DNA from: a virus | Reading direction: 5' to 3' (one strand) | IMG/VR virus record: IMGVR_UViG_3300030060_001692 | Span: 1 to 38,146 of that record | Length of the DNA stretch: 38,146 nucleotides | Shown: positions 1 to 7,194 of the stretch, piece after piece | Layout of the letters: every line of letters starts with the position of its first letter | How positions within the stretch are numbered: position 1 is the stretch's first letter | Made by a program: the position numbers and the translations under genes | The notes under the pieces: generated by a model | Database searches by the model: none | Seen by the model: only the letters and a program-made list of their open reading frames with translations | Told to the model about the DNA's origin: nothing

Positions 1-1683
1 TGTCTGTCTCTTGACTGACTTACGGTCAAGTCCAAACTCACGCCAGCCTGCTGCATACTCATGATTACTGTTCTCAATAATCTTCAAGGTCTGGTCAGCT
101 ACCTGTCGGTATAGATCATTAGGTTGTTCGCAGGGTAGGCAGTTAGTTGCTGCTGCACTAGCAGGATCACGCAGTGCTAATGCATAGAGCTGTAGTCCTT
201 GGTTAGTCGCATCAATACCGATAGGTAAAGTAGTCCTAAACTTAGGATTGTCATGCATCTGAGCAAACTCACCACATGCTGCTAAAAAGAACCAAGGGTC
301 ATCCGCTTCAGTCCAGTCCATGTAGGTGAGGGGATCTCTACCTATAGATAGGAGTATCTCTTTGTTGCGATCTGCCCATGCAATACGTTGATCATAACTC
401 AACTTGTCATGGCCAAAGCTGTTGGCAAGGTGGATCATCAACCACTTAGCACCAGTCTCAGTCATCTCCATACTGTTGGAAAAACTTAACAGTGAGCGTG
501 CATACGATGGGCCTTGAGGTTGTAAGAAGTAGGGCTGTGGATAGGCTCTACCTCTGAAGTCTAAGGTCAGTGGGTAGTACACATCCTGATCTTTAAACTT
601 GTCAGCTAGGCTGAGTACACGCAGGGCATGCAGACGCTGTGATCTCTGACGCTCATTGTCAAAGTGTTGCTTGGCTGCACGTCTACGCCACTCCTTACGT
701 GACTCTTTATTCGTTTTAATATCAGTAGGTTTAGCTGGCAGTGGCTCATCTTCAGATGACACAAGTCCATCTACTGCTACACCCCTATCCCAGCAGTGCT
801 TCATCACATCAAGTACAAAGTGATTTACTTTATATGGTGTAGATTGCACAGCATTAACTGCACGGTACACCTTCGGCATATCAGCAAGTGCAACAGTGTC
901 TAGGTGTGTCTTATCTGTGGTTTTAATCAGTGGCCTACGTCGAGTAATATCAGTCGAGTAACCTCCGATGAACACATTAGTCCAAGCTAATGGACGCTCG
1001 ATCATAGGAAGGAAGACGGGATCTAATCCTTCCATATATGAGTGAGCACCCTTGAACCAAGTGATCAAATCTTCGGTTGGCTCAACCCACTGTTCAGCTT
1101 TTCCAAATTGATTTTTACGGGCAACAATATCAATCAACCCTGTTGCCTGCCTCATGAGTTCTAGGCACACGATACCTACACGTATCCTCTCCTCGGTATT
1201 CCAAGTCGGTAACACGATCTTGTGAAACCTGAGAGTCTTGTCAATGAACTTGGCCTTGTTCTGAGTGGACTTGAACCGATCCAATACTCTATTCATCTGT
1301 GCCCAGAGGGTTGAATACTCTTCTTTCAGTGTTCTATACTTGTACTCATCTTCAACTAAGTTACCTATGTGTGCTGCTGTACCCGTCATCTTCCTGCCAC
1401 CACTGATTGCATCGAGCGTGGCTCTTGCAGTCAAGGCAGCTAGTACCTTCACAGGTATCAATTCAATATAAGGTAAAGCACGATGCTTCTTACCTGCTGA
1501 ATGCTGGGCGTGGTGTATCCAGTCCTTGAAGTGATCAGCTAAAAGTACAATGCTGTTCTGTAATAATCGTTGTCCTGCCGGGTGAGTTGACTCAATGTTC
1601 AACTCGGTAGCACGAGATACCTTTGAATGATATCTCTCTCGCCCTCGATCCAACATCTCTTGCTCAAGATCTTGTTGTCGCAT
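1..1683 (-). CDS. Single-subunit T7-like RNA polymerase, N-terminal 561 codons
   Basis: DNA-directed RNA polymerase of the T7 family, the enzyme that transcribes the phage middle and late genes. This part starts at the ATG at 1683 and runs off the window start; the gene continues at 38146-37346, giving 794 aa in total (T7: 883 aa). Visible landmarks are DFRGRAYP near residues 375-382 (T7 DWRGRVYA) and GIDATNQGLQ, whose D491 matches catalytic D537 of T7. The serine/cysteine-containing stretch after that aspartate in T7 (DGSCSG) is replaced by DATNQG. The frame is open throughout. The integrase gene ends 17 bases upstream (1701), so the two genes are probably co-transcribed, as in other integrase-carrying marine T7-like phages. 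Confidence 0.96.
   Translation of the reverse strand, partial: MRQQDLEQEMLDRGRERYHSKVSRATELNIESTHPAGQRLLQNSIVLLADHFKDWIHHAQHSAGKKHRALPYIELIPVKVLAALTARATLDAISGGRKMTGTAAHIGNLVEDEYKYRTLKEEYSTLWAQMNRVLDRFKSTQNKAKFIDKTLRFHKIVLPTWNTEERIRVGIVCLELMRQATGLIDIVARKNQFGKAEQWVEPTEDLITWFKGAHSYMEGLDPVFLPMIERPLAWTNVFIGGYSTDITRRRPLIKTTDKTHLDTVALADMPKVYRAVNAVQSTPYKVNHFVLDVMKHCWDRGVAVDGLVSSEDEPLPAKPTDIKTNKESRKEWRRRAAKQHFDNERQRSQRLHALRVLSLADKFKDQDVYYPLTLDFRGRAYPQPYFLQPQGPSYARSLLSFSNSMEMTETGAKWLMIHLANSFGHDKLSYDQRIAWADRNKEILLSIGRDPLTYMDWTEADDPWFFLAACGEFAQMHDNPKFRTTLPIGIDATNQGLQLYALALRDPASAAATNCLPCEQPNDLYRQVADQTLKIIENSNHEYAAGWREFGLDRKSVKRQT
2..99. repeat. Terminal overlap of assembly, left copy
   Basis: These 98 bases are identical to the last 98 bases of the window; base 1 (t) differs from base 38048 (c). 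The repeat lies inside the RNA polymerase coding sequence, and joining the two copies restores an uninterrupted reading frame. It is therefore best read as the overlap of a circular contig and not as the biological terminal repeat of the virion DNA. Confidence 0.95.
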
Positions 1684-1700
1684 CCTTGCTCCAATGGTGC

Positions 1701-2726
1701 TTATATTAGCAGATCATCAATGTTTGTGCAGGACTCCAGCTTACTGATGTCATCTTGCAGCCTCTCAGTATTCAGGTGAGTGTACCTCTGAGTAGTAGAC
1801 AGATCTTTGTGACCGGCCAACTCCTGTATACGCCTGAGATCTGAACCATTCTGACTCAATCGAGAGCAGAATGTATGTCTCATTGCGTGAAGTATATCAC
1901 CTTTACCCATGCCAATAGAGTTGCGTACACCATGCCACTCCTTGCAGGCAGCATCATAGTTCATACTGAAGTACCAGTTATTAGTATCGGTTGATGCCAA
2001 CAACTTATGCACCCTGCTTGTCATAGGGATTGATCGAGCAGCATCATTCTTAGTCTCACCCTCATGAAGGACAATCATGTTCTTATCAAGTAACACATTG
2101 TCTCGGGTTAATCCAAGAGCTTCACTGATACGCATGCCAGTATCGAAGAGGATAACAATCAACCTAAAGAACTCAGGATTATTGTTAGCCTTGCATGCTT
2201 CAAGTATCTTACGCTGCTCATCCTCGGTGTACCAACGGAACCTAGTAGGTGGCTCACCTTGTCTAGGTATGTGAGGTACACTTGTTAGATCCTTACGTCT
2301 TGCAGAGTGATGCAGTACTACAGAAATAATACTCAGCTTTCTGTTGATCGTACCGGGACTGTTACCCATACGCTCAAGACTGATTACATACTGATCAAGT
2401 ACATCTGTTGTTATGTCAGTAAGTAAAGTCTCATCACCAATGTCAGCACGCACCTTGTTCAGTCTATTCTTAGTAGACCTAGCTGACTTCTGCTTAGACC
2501 ATTTGAGTTGCCACACTGTGTCAGCAACATGCCCAAACATTTTACCCTGAACAGTCTCAGGCTCAGGATCAGGATCTACGTCAGGACTAAGACCCTTCAT
2601 CACCCTAGCTTTAGCTTCAACCTCCCAAGCTAACGCTGCTTCTTTAGATGGTTTGTTACGTCGGTAACGCTTACCTTCATAAACAAAGTCCACCTGAAAC
2701 GATGAACCTCTTACTCGTATTGCCAT
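1701..2726 (-). CDS. int: Tyrosine recombinase / phage integrase
   Basis: Site-specific recombinase that would insert the phage DNA into the host chromosome. The 341-aa protein has a small N-terminal arm-binding-like segment (MAIRVRGSSF...), a SAM-like core-binding domain (about 65-150) and a catalytic domain. The full catalytic set is visible: R199 (GMRISEA), K226 (GETKND), H280 and R283 (HAMRH), H306 (LAGHKDL) and nucleophile Y315 (QRYTHL). The start at 2726 is chosen because GGAGGT sits four bases upstream; an upstream ATG at 2771 would add 15 residues and overlap the preceding gene. It lies directly before the RNA polymerase. No attP core or tRNA fragment was recognised nearby, so integration competence is inferred only from intact catalytic residues. 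Confidence 0.95.
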   Translation of the reverse strand: MAIRVRGSSFQVDFVYEGKRYRRNKPSKEAALAWEVEAKARVMKGLSPDVDPDPEPETVQGKMFGHVADTVWQLKWSKQKSARSTKNRLNKVRADIGDETLLTDITTDVLDQYVISLERMGNSPGTINRKLSIISVVLHHSARRKDLTSVPHIPRQGEPPTRFRWYTEDEQRKILEACKANNNPEFFRLIVILFDTGMRISEALGLTRDNVLLDKNMIVLHEGETKNDAARSIPMTSRVHKLLASTDTNNWYFSMNYDAACKEWHGVRNSIGMGKGDILHAMRHTFCSRLSQNGSDLRRIQELAGHKDLSTTQRYTHLNTERLQDDISKLESCTNIDDLLI

Positions 2727-2739
2727 ATCTACCTCCAGT

Positions 2740-2982
2740 TTAATGATCGTCCCCAACAAATACTTTGTCACTATGTTTATCCATCAGCTCCATGAATGTG
2801 TCAAGCTGACCACACTTGTTTAACTGATGGCACATCTCTTCAGCTAGATCTTCACACCCTTCATCGCACCAGTCTTGAACAAAGTGACGTGCGATTACTC
2901 GTAGCTTACCACGCTTCAACCATCGCAGACATTCATTGAGTGGTTTAGTTATAGATACTTTGTAGTCTTCAGGGTTCTTCAT
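2740..2982 (-). CDS. Small protein of unknown function (80 aa)
   Basis: Not recognised. The 80-aa protein has four cysteines in its central part (WCDEGCEDLAEEMCHQLNKCG), which could be a small metal site or simple chance. It has a basic N-terminal half and an acidic end (VGDDH). AGGAG lies just upstream of the ATG at 2982, which overlaps the stop of the preceding basic protein (ATGA). It is the last small early gene before the integrase. Confidence 0.7.
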   Translation of the reverse strand: MKNPEDYKVSITKPLNECLRWLKRGKLRVIARHFVQDWCDEGCEDLAEEMCHQLNKCGQLDTFMELMDKHSDKVFVGDDH

Positions 2983-3128
2983 TTGTTTCTCCTTTTCTTG
3001 AAGCCTTTAAGTGTGGGTGCTTTAGTACTTTTCTTACCTATTACTTTGTTCTGTCTTTGCTTAAAAGAACGCTGGAACCTTGTCCATGTCACATCACGGG
3101 TGTTGTGTTGGTGCACCTTACGTGTCAT
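2979..3128 (-). CDS. Very small basic protein (49 aa)
   Basis: Not recognised. The 49-aa frame runs from the ATG at 3128 (AAAGGT upstream) to a TGA that overlaps the next start as ATGA. It is strongly basic: about 16 Lys/Arg and no acidic residue except one Asp. Such peptides in early phage regions often bind nucleic acid or host proteins, but nothing specific can be claimed. Tight coupling and the lack of any other use for the DNA support it as a gene. Confidence 0.55.
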   Translation of the reverse strand: MTRKVHQHNTRDVTWTRFQRSFKQRQNKVIGKKSTKAPTLKGFKKRRNK

Positions 3129-3151
3129 CGCTTACCTTTCTGTTTGAATTT

Positions 3152-3457
3152 TTATTTGATTGGATATGATGTTCCATAAAGTTCGTCACAGGGTTCAAGT
3201 CTTTTGAACCTTTTCTTACCCATGAACTCAACCCATATTCGTCGGTCTAGATAGTGGTCAACTGCTATCCTCCATCTATACTCATCTACTCTGTCAAGAG
3301 GAGCATTCAGCATCAAGTATGGGCCATTCCTATTAGGCTTATCTTCACGGAATAGCTGACAATCAACAACCTTAATGCGTGAACTATTCCATAGTTTAAC
3401 AGCAGCCAACTGATCTTTAGCTATCACTCTTGAAAAGTGGTACGCAGTCATCATCAT
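3152..3457 (-). CDS. Hypothetical early protein (101 aa)
   Basis: Not recognised. It is a soluble-looking alpha/beta sequence rich in Arg, Trp and Tyr (for example DEYRWRIAVDHYLDRRIWVEF) with no membrane segment. Three tandem ATGs open the frame; AGGA lies five bases before the first, at 3457, so that start is given. It overlaps the end of the preceding gene by 41 bases. A 23-base gap separates it from the 49-aa basic protein downstream. Confidence 0.7.
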   Translation of the reverse strand: MMMTAYHFSRVIAKDQLAAVKLWNSSRIKVVDCQLFREDKPNRNGPYLMLNAPLDRVDEYRWRIAVDHYLDRRIWVEFMGKKRFKRLEPCDELYGTSYPIK

Positions 3458-3794
3458 TAGATCCTTTCAGAAAATCTAAATTAACATCAAACGTCTTGAT
3501 GTAATCTCCGCGAGGGTAGGTGAGTATGTAGTACGCACCATCCTCCTTCAACATCTTATCAAGTCTGCTGATGTCAGGTCGATCAGGCAGCAGCTCAAAG
3601 ATCTCATACTCTTTAACGTTACGCACTCGCAGCTTACCATCTCTAGTAGTCAGCTTGACCATGCAATCTGATGCCATTGCTAACTTACTCTTGAAGTTAC
3701 CATCACGTACATATTGGTAACCACTTTCATATCCATTAGAGATCTCATCCCATACATGGATAGGTGTCCCTTCAGGTAGTCGGTGTTCTTTCAT
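3417..3794 (-). CDS. Hypothetical early protein (125 aa)
   Basis: Not recognised. The central part (MVKLTTRDGKLRVRNVKEYEIFELL) reads like a small beta-rich domain, and the C-terminus is acidic with a DDD run. Two ATGs lie six bases apart; the second (3794) is preferred because AAGGAG is then correctly spaced and the ATGA overlap with the upstream stop is preserved. The first, at 3800, would put the Shine-Dalgarno sequence almost on the start codon. Confidence 0.7.
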   Translation of the reverse strand: MKEHRLPEGTPIHVWDEISNGYESGYQYVRDGNFKSKLAMASDCMVKLTTRDGKLRVRNVKEYEIFELLPDRPDISRLDKMLKEDGAYYILTYPRGDYIKTFDVNLDFLKGSNDDDCVPLFKSDS

Positions 3795-3970
3795 ACGCAT
3801 AGCTCCTTGATATCTAATGAAGTAACTTCAAACTTCTCACCAGTCTTTAAGTGTTTAACGATGTGAAAGAAGTCATCTACATATTCAACGTATACAAAGC
3901 CAGCTTTGTAATCAGTGTCGTTTGTAGAGACGGTTACAGATTGTCCTACTTTCAAGTGAGGTGCAGACAT
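3791..3970 (-). CDS. Small hypothetical protein (59 aa)
   Basis: Not recognised. The 59-aa frame begins at the ATG at 3970 (AAGGA upstream) and ends in a TGA overlapping the next start. The pattern (HLKVGQSVTVSTNDTDYKAGFVYVEY) suggests a small five-strand barrel such as an SH3- or OB-like fold, which is a guess from alternating hydrophobic residues. It is the first gene after the terminator at 3993-4033, so it may be expressed only by readthrough or from an unseen promoter. Confidence 0.6.
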   Translation of the reverse strand: MSAPHLKVGQSVTVSTNDTDYKAGFVYVEYVDDFFHIVKHLKTGEKFEVTSLDIKELCV

Positions 3971-3985
3971 AATTGTTCCTTATAT

Positions 3986-4033
3986 AAAAAGACCCCCGGC
4001 AAGTTGATGGAGGTGCGTATTACTTGCCGAGGG
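3986..4033 (-). terminator. Rho-independent terminator after the DUF932 gene
   Basis: Read on the minus strand, a 12-bp stem (arms 4022-4033 and 3993-4004, one G-T wobble) encloses a 17-base loop and is followed by TCTTTTTATA. It lies 25 bases past the stop of the DUF932 gene and before the 59-aa gene, so it would cut the early transcript in two, loosely like the T7 early terminator. Its loop contains TACGCACCTCC (see findings). Confidence 0.88.
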
Positions 4034-4058
4034 CCACTGAAAGGGAGATGGATTGTGT

Positions 4059-4931
4059 TCAGAAGTCAGCAGTTCCCATGCTGATATCTGCTGTCTCATC
4101 TGGTTGCGTACCAACAGCATCATACTCTAACATGCGGTTGGTGTGGGCGTTGTCGATATAATTATCAACAATATTTACCAGCTTTCTGTGGTTGCCATGA
4201 CGGCGGAAGATGTTACGACCACGATCCCGTTCAGTGAATGCATTGATAAGTGACCACGCATTACGATCCTTATACTCATCGTAGTTAGGTGTAGCCCAGT
4301 TGTCATACACTTCCTTGACACCAGCAGGATTGACCACACCCTGACGCATGCTCTCCATAATGATGTGATCAGCCATAAGGTTAGTCATCTCAGCATTCTG
4401 ATAGGTAACTACCTTATTGTCCTGCTCAATCATGCCACCAAGGATGCGATCAATACCCCCATAGATCATCCCATATAGGTGATCAGCCACACGACGAGTC
4501 TGCTTACGCTTGACTCGACCCTCTACTTGCCCGAATGTCAGACCATTAGAGCAGATGCATACATTGACTCCAGTAATAATACTGATAGGCAATGACTTGT
4601 CATAGCTGTTCTGGATGAACACCTGACGATGAGCTTCAAGTCCACCCAGTCTGTTAGATATCTTGTCATGCACCACGTTCATTACAGTCATGAACCGTGC
4701 TGGTTCTTTGGTCTTTGGGTTGTTAGCCACATAGTGCAGTGGCTCTGAGTGCTGGAACCCTGAGCGTTGTAAGCCATTGCTTACCATGTCAAATATATTG
4801 TGGTGATGTTGAGGCTTATGAGTCTCAGTCTCACGAGGAGGGCTGAGTCTACCTACTTGCTCTGTTGTGTACGCCTTGCCAAATTTCTCTTTCTCCATCA
4901 ATGCATTGGTTGGTACAGGTATTGCTACCAT
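4059..4931 (-). CDS. DUF932 family protein
   Basis: The 290-aa protein belongs by sequence to the DUF932 / phage-plasmid-like family. Supporting stretches are CICSNGLTFGQ in the middle and AWSLINAFTERDRGRN near the C-terminus, both typical of that family; the biochemical function is unknown. The start at 4931 has GGAGA eleven bases upstream. It follows the cysteine-rich protein gene by 21 bases and is followed by a strong terminator. DUF932 genes are often found on phages and plasmids near genes that act on DNA, but no activity is claimed here. Confidence 0.85.
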   Translation of the reverse strand: MVAIPVPTNALMEKEKFGKAYTTEQVGRLSPPRETETHKPQHHHNIFDMVSNGLQRSGFQHSEPLHYVANNPKTKEPARFMTVMNVVHDKISNRLGGLEAHRQVFIQNSYDKSLPISIITGVNVCICSNGLTFGQVEGRVKRKQTRRVADHLYGMIYGGIDRILGGMIEQDNKVVTYQNAEMTNLMADHIIMESMRQGVVNPAGVKEVYDNWATPNYDEYKDRNAWSLINAFTERDRGRNIFRRHGNHRKLVNIVDNYIDNAHTNRMLEYDAVGTQPDETADISMGTADF

Positions 4932-4952
4932 GTTGAGTCTCCATTCAATTTA

Positions 4953-5705
4953 TTAGGAAGCATACGCTGCTTCCATCTTGCGATTAAAGTTCGTGGCTCC
5001 AACGCCATGAACAGGGATAGCGATGTTCTTCTTGTGACTAGCACCATTGCATAGTCCACATCGCTCACATGTAATACGGGGATCTTCTGATGCGAGACAG
5101 ATTATCTCGTCATCTCTGTGTTGTTCACCTTCTTTCAGTACGCTAAAGGTGCGGTAACCTAAGTCGTTAGCATAGTCTTTCTCTGCGAGGGTTTCAACTG
5201 ATGCCATTAAATATTTTTTAAACCTAACATCACACCACTTCCATTGATGAGTGTACCCAGTCCACTTCATCCATTTACTGTGCATAACATCAGCAATGAC
5301 ATCAAAGGGTACAGCAGCAGGGTCACCATATGCACCAAGTCTAAGCACCCGGTAAGTTGAGTAATACTCAGAGAACTCAAGTGGATTTACCTTGGGGTAT
5401 TTACCTGCTTTCCATGAACGCCAGATAGCATTAGGTGCTTGGCCTACATTGACATAGCAGGATCGCTGCTTGCCATCCTTAGCCCTGTGTATACATCCTC
5501 CACAGATACTCTCATCAGCACCAGACTTGACTGCATCAACAGGAGATTGATCCTCTCTCAGTATCCAAGTCTGGATCATGTTGCCAGTCTTCCTATTAGA
5601 TGATTGGAGTGTAGCTAGTAAACCAATAGTTGACCCATCAATAACAGATGGCCCACGCCATAGCTCCACACCTCCCATCTGAGGCAGGGTAGTTAGTCTC
5701 ATCAT
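4953..5705 (-). CDS. Cysteine-rich early protein (250 aa), possible metal binding
   Basis: Function unknown. The sequence has two cysteine groups: C68, C71 and C83 (CGGC...C) and C203, C213, C216 and C219 (CERCGLC), enough for a zinc or iron-sulphur site. Other marked stretches are LRLGAYGDPAAVP (about 121-133) and WTGYTHQWKW (about 148-157). The start at 5705 has AAAGG upstream and overlaps the preceding stop (AAATGATG). I recall similar proteins in other phages but cannot name the family. It sits immediately upstream of the DUF932 gene and the two may act together. Its last codons form the arms of a hairpin with a TACGCT loop. Confidence 0.8.
   Translation of the reverse strand: MMRLTTLPQMGGVELWRGPSVIDGSTIGLLATLQSSNRKTGNMIQTWILREDQSPVDAVKSGADESICGGCIHRAKDGKQRSCYVNVGQAPNAIWRSWKAGKYPKVNPLEFSEYYSTYRVLRLGAYGDPAAVPFDVIADVMHSKWMKWTGYTHQWKWCDVRFKKYLMASVETLAEKDYANDLGYRTFSVLKEGEQHRDDEIICLASEDPRITCERCGLCNGASHKKNIAIPVHGVGATNFNRKMEAAYAS
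4956..4974 (-). repeat. TACGCT-loop hairpin 1
   Basis: Perfect 6-bp arms (ggaagc / gcttcc) around the 7-base loop atacgct on the plus strand; the minus-strand RNA loop reads AGCGUAU. It covers the last codons of the cysteine-rich protein gene. No T-tract follows, so it is not a terminator. Confidence 0.6.
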
Positions 5706-5941
5706 TTACCTTTCAGAGTTTGAGTATTCTCTCGGTGTTTACGCCAGATACGCAGACATACATGCCCATACTCAGGAGGTTTACGCTTCTTGGTGAAGTG
5801 GTCTATTGCTTCCTGAATAATAGGGTGACTGACTGAGCTGTCTACTTTCTTTACCCATTTCTGACACCAGTCCATTGCTTCTTGGGTGTCTAAGAAAGTT
5901 TTCATTTGTCGATGATTACATACTATGACTCTTGTTCTCAT
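5702..5941 (-). CDS. Hypothetical early protein (79 aa)
   Basis: Not recognised. A basic, soluble 79-aa sequence beginning MRTRVIVCNHR and ending in a charged tail. The start at 5941 is chosen because AAAGGAAG lies three to four bases upstream; an ATG at 5971 would extend it by 10 residues into the preceding gene. The stop overlaps the start of the cysteine-rich protein gene, implying translational coupling. Confidence 0.7.
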   Translation of the reverse strand: MRTRVIVCNHRQMKTFLDTQEAMDWCQKWVKKVDSSVSHPIIQEAIDHFTKKRKPPEYGHVCLRIWRKHRENTQTLKGK

Positions 5942-5951
5942 TATCTTCCTT

Positions 5952-6143
5952 TCAAGAGTGGCAGTGTCCATCCGGCTCTATGCCTAGCGTCATCCGCACA
6001 CCAGTCTCATTACTACTTACCTCAACCATTACACAGTCATCGAAGGATAATGACCAAGGTTTAGATACATTGTCCCAAGGGCCACCATTACTTTTCTTGA
6101 GTGACTCAACCTTTTTAGCTTGCTTATCAGTCATCGTTGTCAT
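5952..6143 (-). CDS. Small hypothetical protein (63 aa)
   Basis: Not recognised. The sequence is mixed and soluble-looking, ending in a HCHS motif that with an upstream cysteine could bind metal. The ATG at 6143 overlaps the stop of the transglycosylase gene (ATGA). No good Shine-Dalgarno sequence is visible, so translation probably depends on coupling. Confidence 0.6.
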   Translation of the reverse strand: MTTMTDKQAKKVESLKKSNGGPWDNVSKPWSLSFDDCVMVEVSSNETGVRMTLGIEPDGHCHS

Positions 6144-6523
6144 AGATTCTTACTCACTTTCTTCCAGTAGTTATCTGTAGCTTTCTTCTTGTGACCATTA
6201 GGGCCACCATTCCATATGCGAGCTGCTGCTTCATCATATGGCATGCTGCCTATACGCTTAGGCGTTGCATATCTGTCAAGGTAAGCCCTGAATATCTTGA
6301 TTGAATATTCAAGGCCATCACAGTCAGAGTACTCTCCACCTATGGAGTCATCGTGCTCTACTGCATCTGTCCAGCATGCTTTATGTATCTGCATAGGCCC
6401 AATGGCATCACCATTATCACCCACAATACCTGATGCAGTGCTCCCACTAGACTCCACCATATGTACAGCTTTCTCTAGTGGACTTAGATAGATTGCTGCT
6501 GCTGCTATTAATGTACCTACCAT
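6140..6523 (-). CDS. Small lytic transglycosylase-like protein, candidate endolysin
   Basis: The 127-aa protein matches the SLT (soluble lytic transglycosylase / lysozyme-like) pattern: E24 within MVESSGS as the likely acid, GDAIGPMQI (about 38-46) and the late ARIWNGGPNG motif. Such enzymes cut peptidoglycan glycan strands. Residues 4-13 (TLIAAAAIYL) form a short hydrophobic stretch that may act as a signal or signal-anchor for export. In T7 the transglycosylase domain sits inside gp16 and the lysis amidase is separate; here a small stand-alone enzyme lies among early genes and no other endolysin was found. It could be the endolysin or an early cell-wall modifier. Confidence 0.8.
   Translation of the reverse strand: MVGTLIAAAAIYLSPLEKAVHMVESSGSTASGIVGDNGDAIGPMQIHKACWTDAVEHDDSIGGEYSDCDGLEYSIKIFRAYLDRYATPKRIGSMPYDEAAARIWNGGPNGHKKKATDNYWKKVSKNL
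6248..6263 (-). repeat. TACGCT-loop hairpin 2
   Basis: Perfect 5-bp arms (gccta / taggc) around the loop tacgct, inside the transglycosylase gene. It is one of five hairpins with this loop between 4.9 and 8.2 kb. Confidence 0.5.
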
Positions 6524-6693
6524 GAGTTATCTCCTTTCAATCTATGCAGCACTTTCTCCATCAACCAAACGGCAACAGATGCATCAGTTTTTGCTTGCCT
6601 AATATCCTCCTCACTGAGTTCATTTTCTTCACTATCTAAAGAACGTATGGCTTGATTTAGTTTTCTTACGGCTTGCTCTAAATCGTCATTCAT
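6517..6693 (-). CDS. Small acidic helical protein (58 aa)
   Basis: Not recognised. The sequence is mostly helix-forming and acidic (RSLDSEENELSEEDIRQA) and ends KGDNSW. The start at 6693 follows GGGAGGTG with four bases of spacing; the stop TAG overlaps the transglycosylase start (ATGGTAG). Close packing makes it a likely gene. Its position just before a cell-wall enzyme does not by itself give a function. Confidence 0.6.
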   Translation of the reverse strand: MNDDLEQAVRKLNQAIRSLDSEENELSEEDIRQAKTDASVAVWLMEKVLHRLKGDNSW

Positions 6694-6696
6694 GAG

Positions 6697-6939
6697 TCAC
6701 CTCCCTAAATCTCTAGATTCTACATTTGCAAAGTCCTGTGTGAATGTTTGAAAGGAACCATCAGCAAATTTTATTTCGATAGCATCCCGATGGCCACTAT
6801 CTACCAGTCTGATCTCCTTGATACCAGACAAGAAACATTCACCATATCCCTCAAGCGTGCCATCAGCCCTGTGGATTGGTCGATGTAGGCTTAAGATAGC
6901 TTCCGCTAAAACCAATTCGTTATCTATGAGATTTATCAT
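6697..6939 (-). CDS. Small hypothetical protein (80 aa)
   Basis: Not recognised. The middle and end read as alternating strands (KEIRLVDSGHRDAIEIKFADGSFQTFTQ), compatible with a small beta-sandwich or hairpin fold. The start at 6939 follows GGAGGTGACTC and overlaps the preceding stop as ATGA. The same GGAGGTGACTC leader precedes the next gene at 6693. Confidence 0.65.
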   Translation of the reverse strand: MINLIDNELVLAEAILSLHRPIHRADGTLEGYGECFLSGIKEIRLVDSGHRDAIEIKFADGSFQTFTQDFANVESRDLGR

Positions 6940-7103
6940 GAGTCACCTCCTACATGTACTACATGTGCAGCATTCAACTGCTCACAGCTCTCATGTGCTG
7001 TTTCTTTGTTGAGATTGTCCATACCACCTACAGTGGTTCCAATAGTTCTATCGATCACACGGTACGCACCACGTGATTTCTGTACTTCATAGTTACTAAA
7101 CAT
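6936..7103 (-). CDS. Small hypothetical protein (55 aa)
   Basis: Not recognised. The start at 7103 is chosen because GGAGGTGCGTA runs directly up to the ATG; a longer frame to 7190 would read through the terminator hairpin at 7140-7164. The sequence begins MFSNYEVQKSRG and has no membrane segment or clear motif. The stop overlaps the next start as ATGA. Its ribosome binding site is complementary over 12 nt to the loop of the terminator at 3986-4033. Confidence 0.65.
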   Translation of the reverse strand: MFSNYEVQKSRGAYRVIDRTIGTTVGGMDNLNKETAHESCEQLNAAHVVHVGGDS

Positions 7104-7128
7104 TACGCACCTCCAAGTGCTATTGGTT

Positions 7129-7164
7129 AAAAGAAAAGACCCGACTCCCATAACAGGAGCCGGG
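7129..7164 (-). terminator. Rho-independent terminator in the early region
   Basis: On the minus strand a 9-bp stem (7156-7164 with 7140-7148, one G-T wobble) with a 7-base loop is followed by TCTTTTCTTTT. It lies about 40 bases before the 55-aa gene and after the long non-coding stretch, so it would end or attenuate the transcript of the first early gene. Like the terminator at 3986-4033, it is preceded on the minus strand by AGTGGCCC. Confidence 0.82.
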
Positions 7165-7176
7165 CCACTTGAGTAT

Positions 7177-7194
7177 CCCGATATATACATCGGG
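7177..7194 (-). repeat. Perfect hairpin beside terminator
   Basis: Arms cccgat / atcggg around the loop atatac, 12 bases upstream (minus-strand sense) of the terminator hairpin. The two hairpins in series could act together on the same transcript. Confidence 0.55.

Noticed and set aside
2-99. 98-bp end repeat as the biological terminal repeat of the phage
   Set aside because: It lies inside the RNA polymerase frame, which becomes intact only if the copies are merged. It is better explained as assembly overlap.
7104-7190. Extension of the 55-aa early protein to an ATG at 7190
   Set aside because: It would translate across a Rho-independent terminator hairpin, and a strong GGAGGTG site directly precedes the ATG at 7103.
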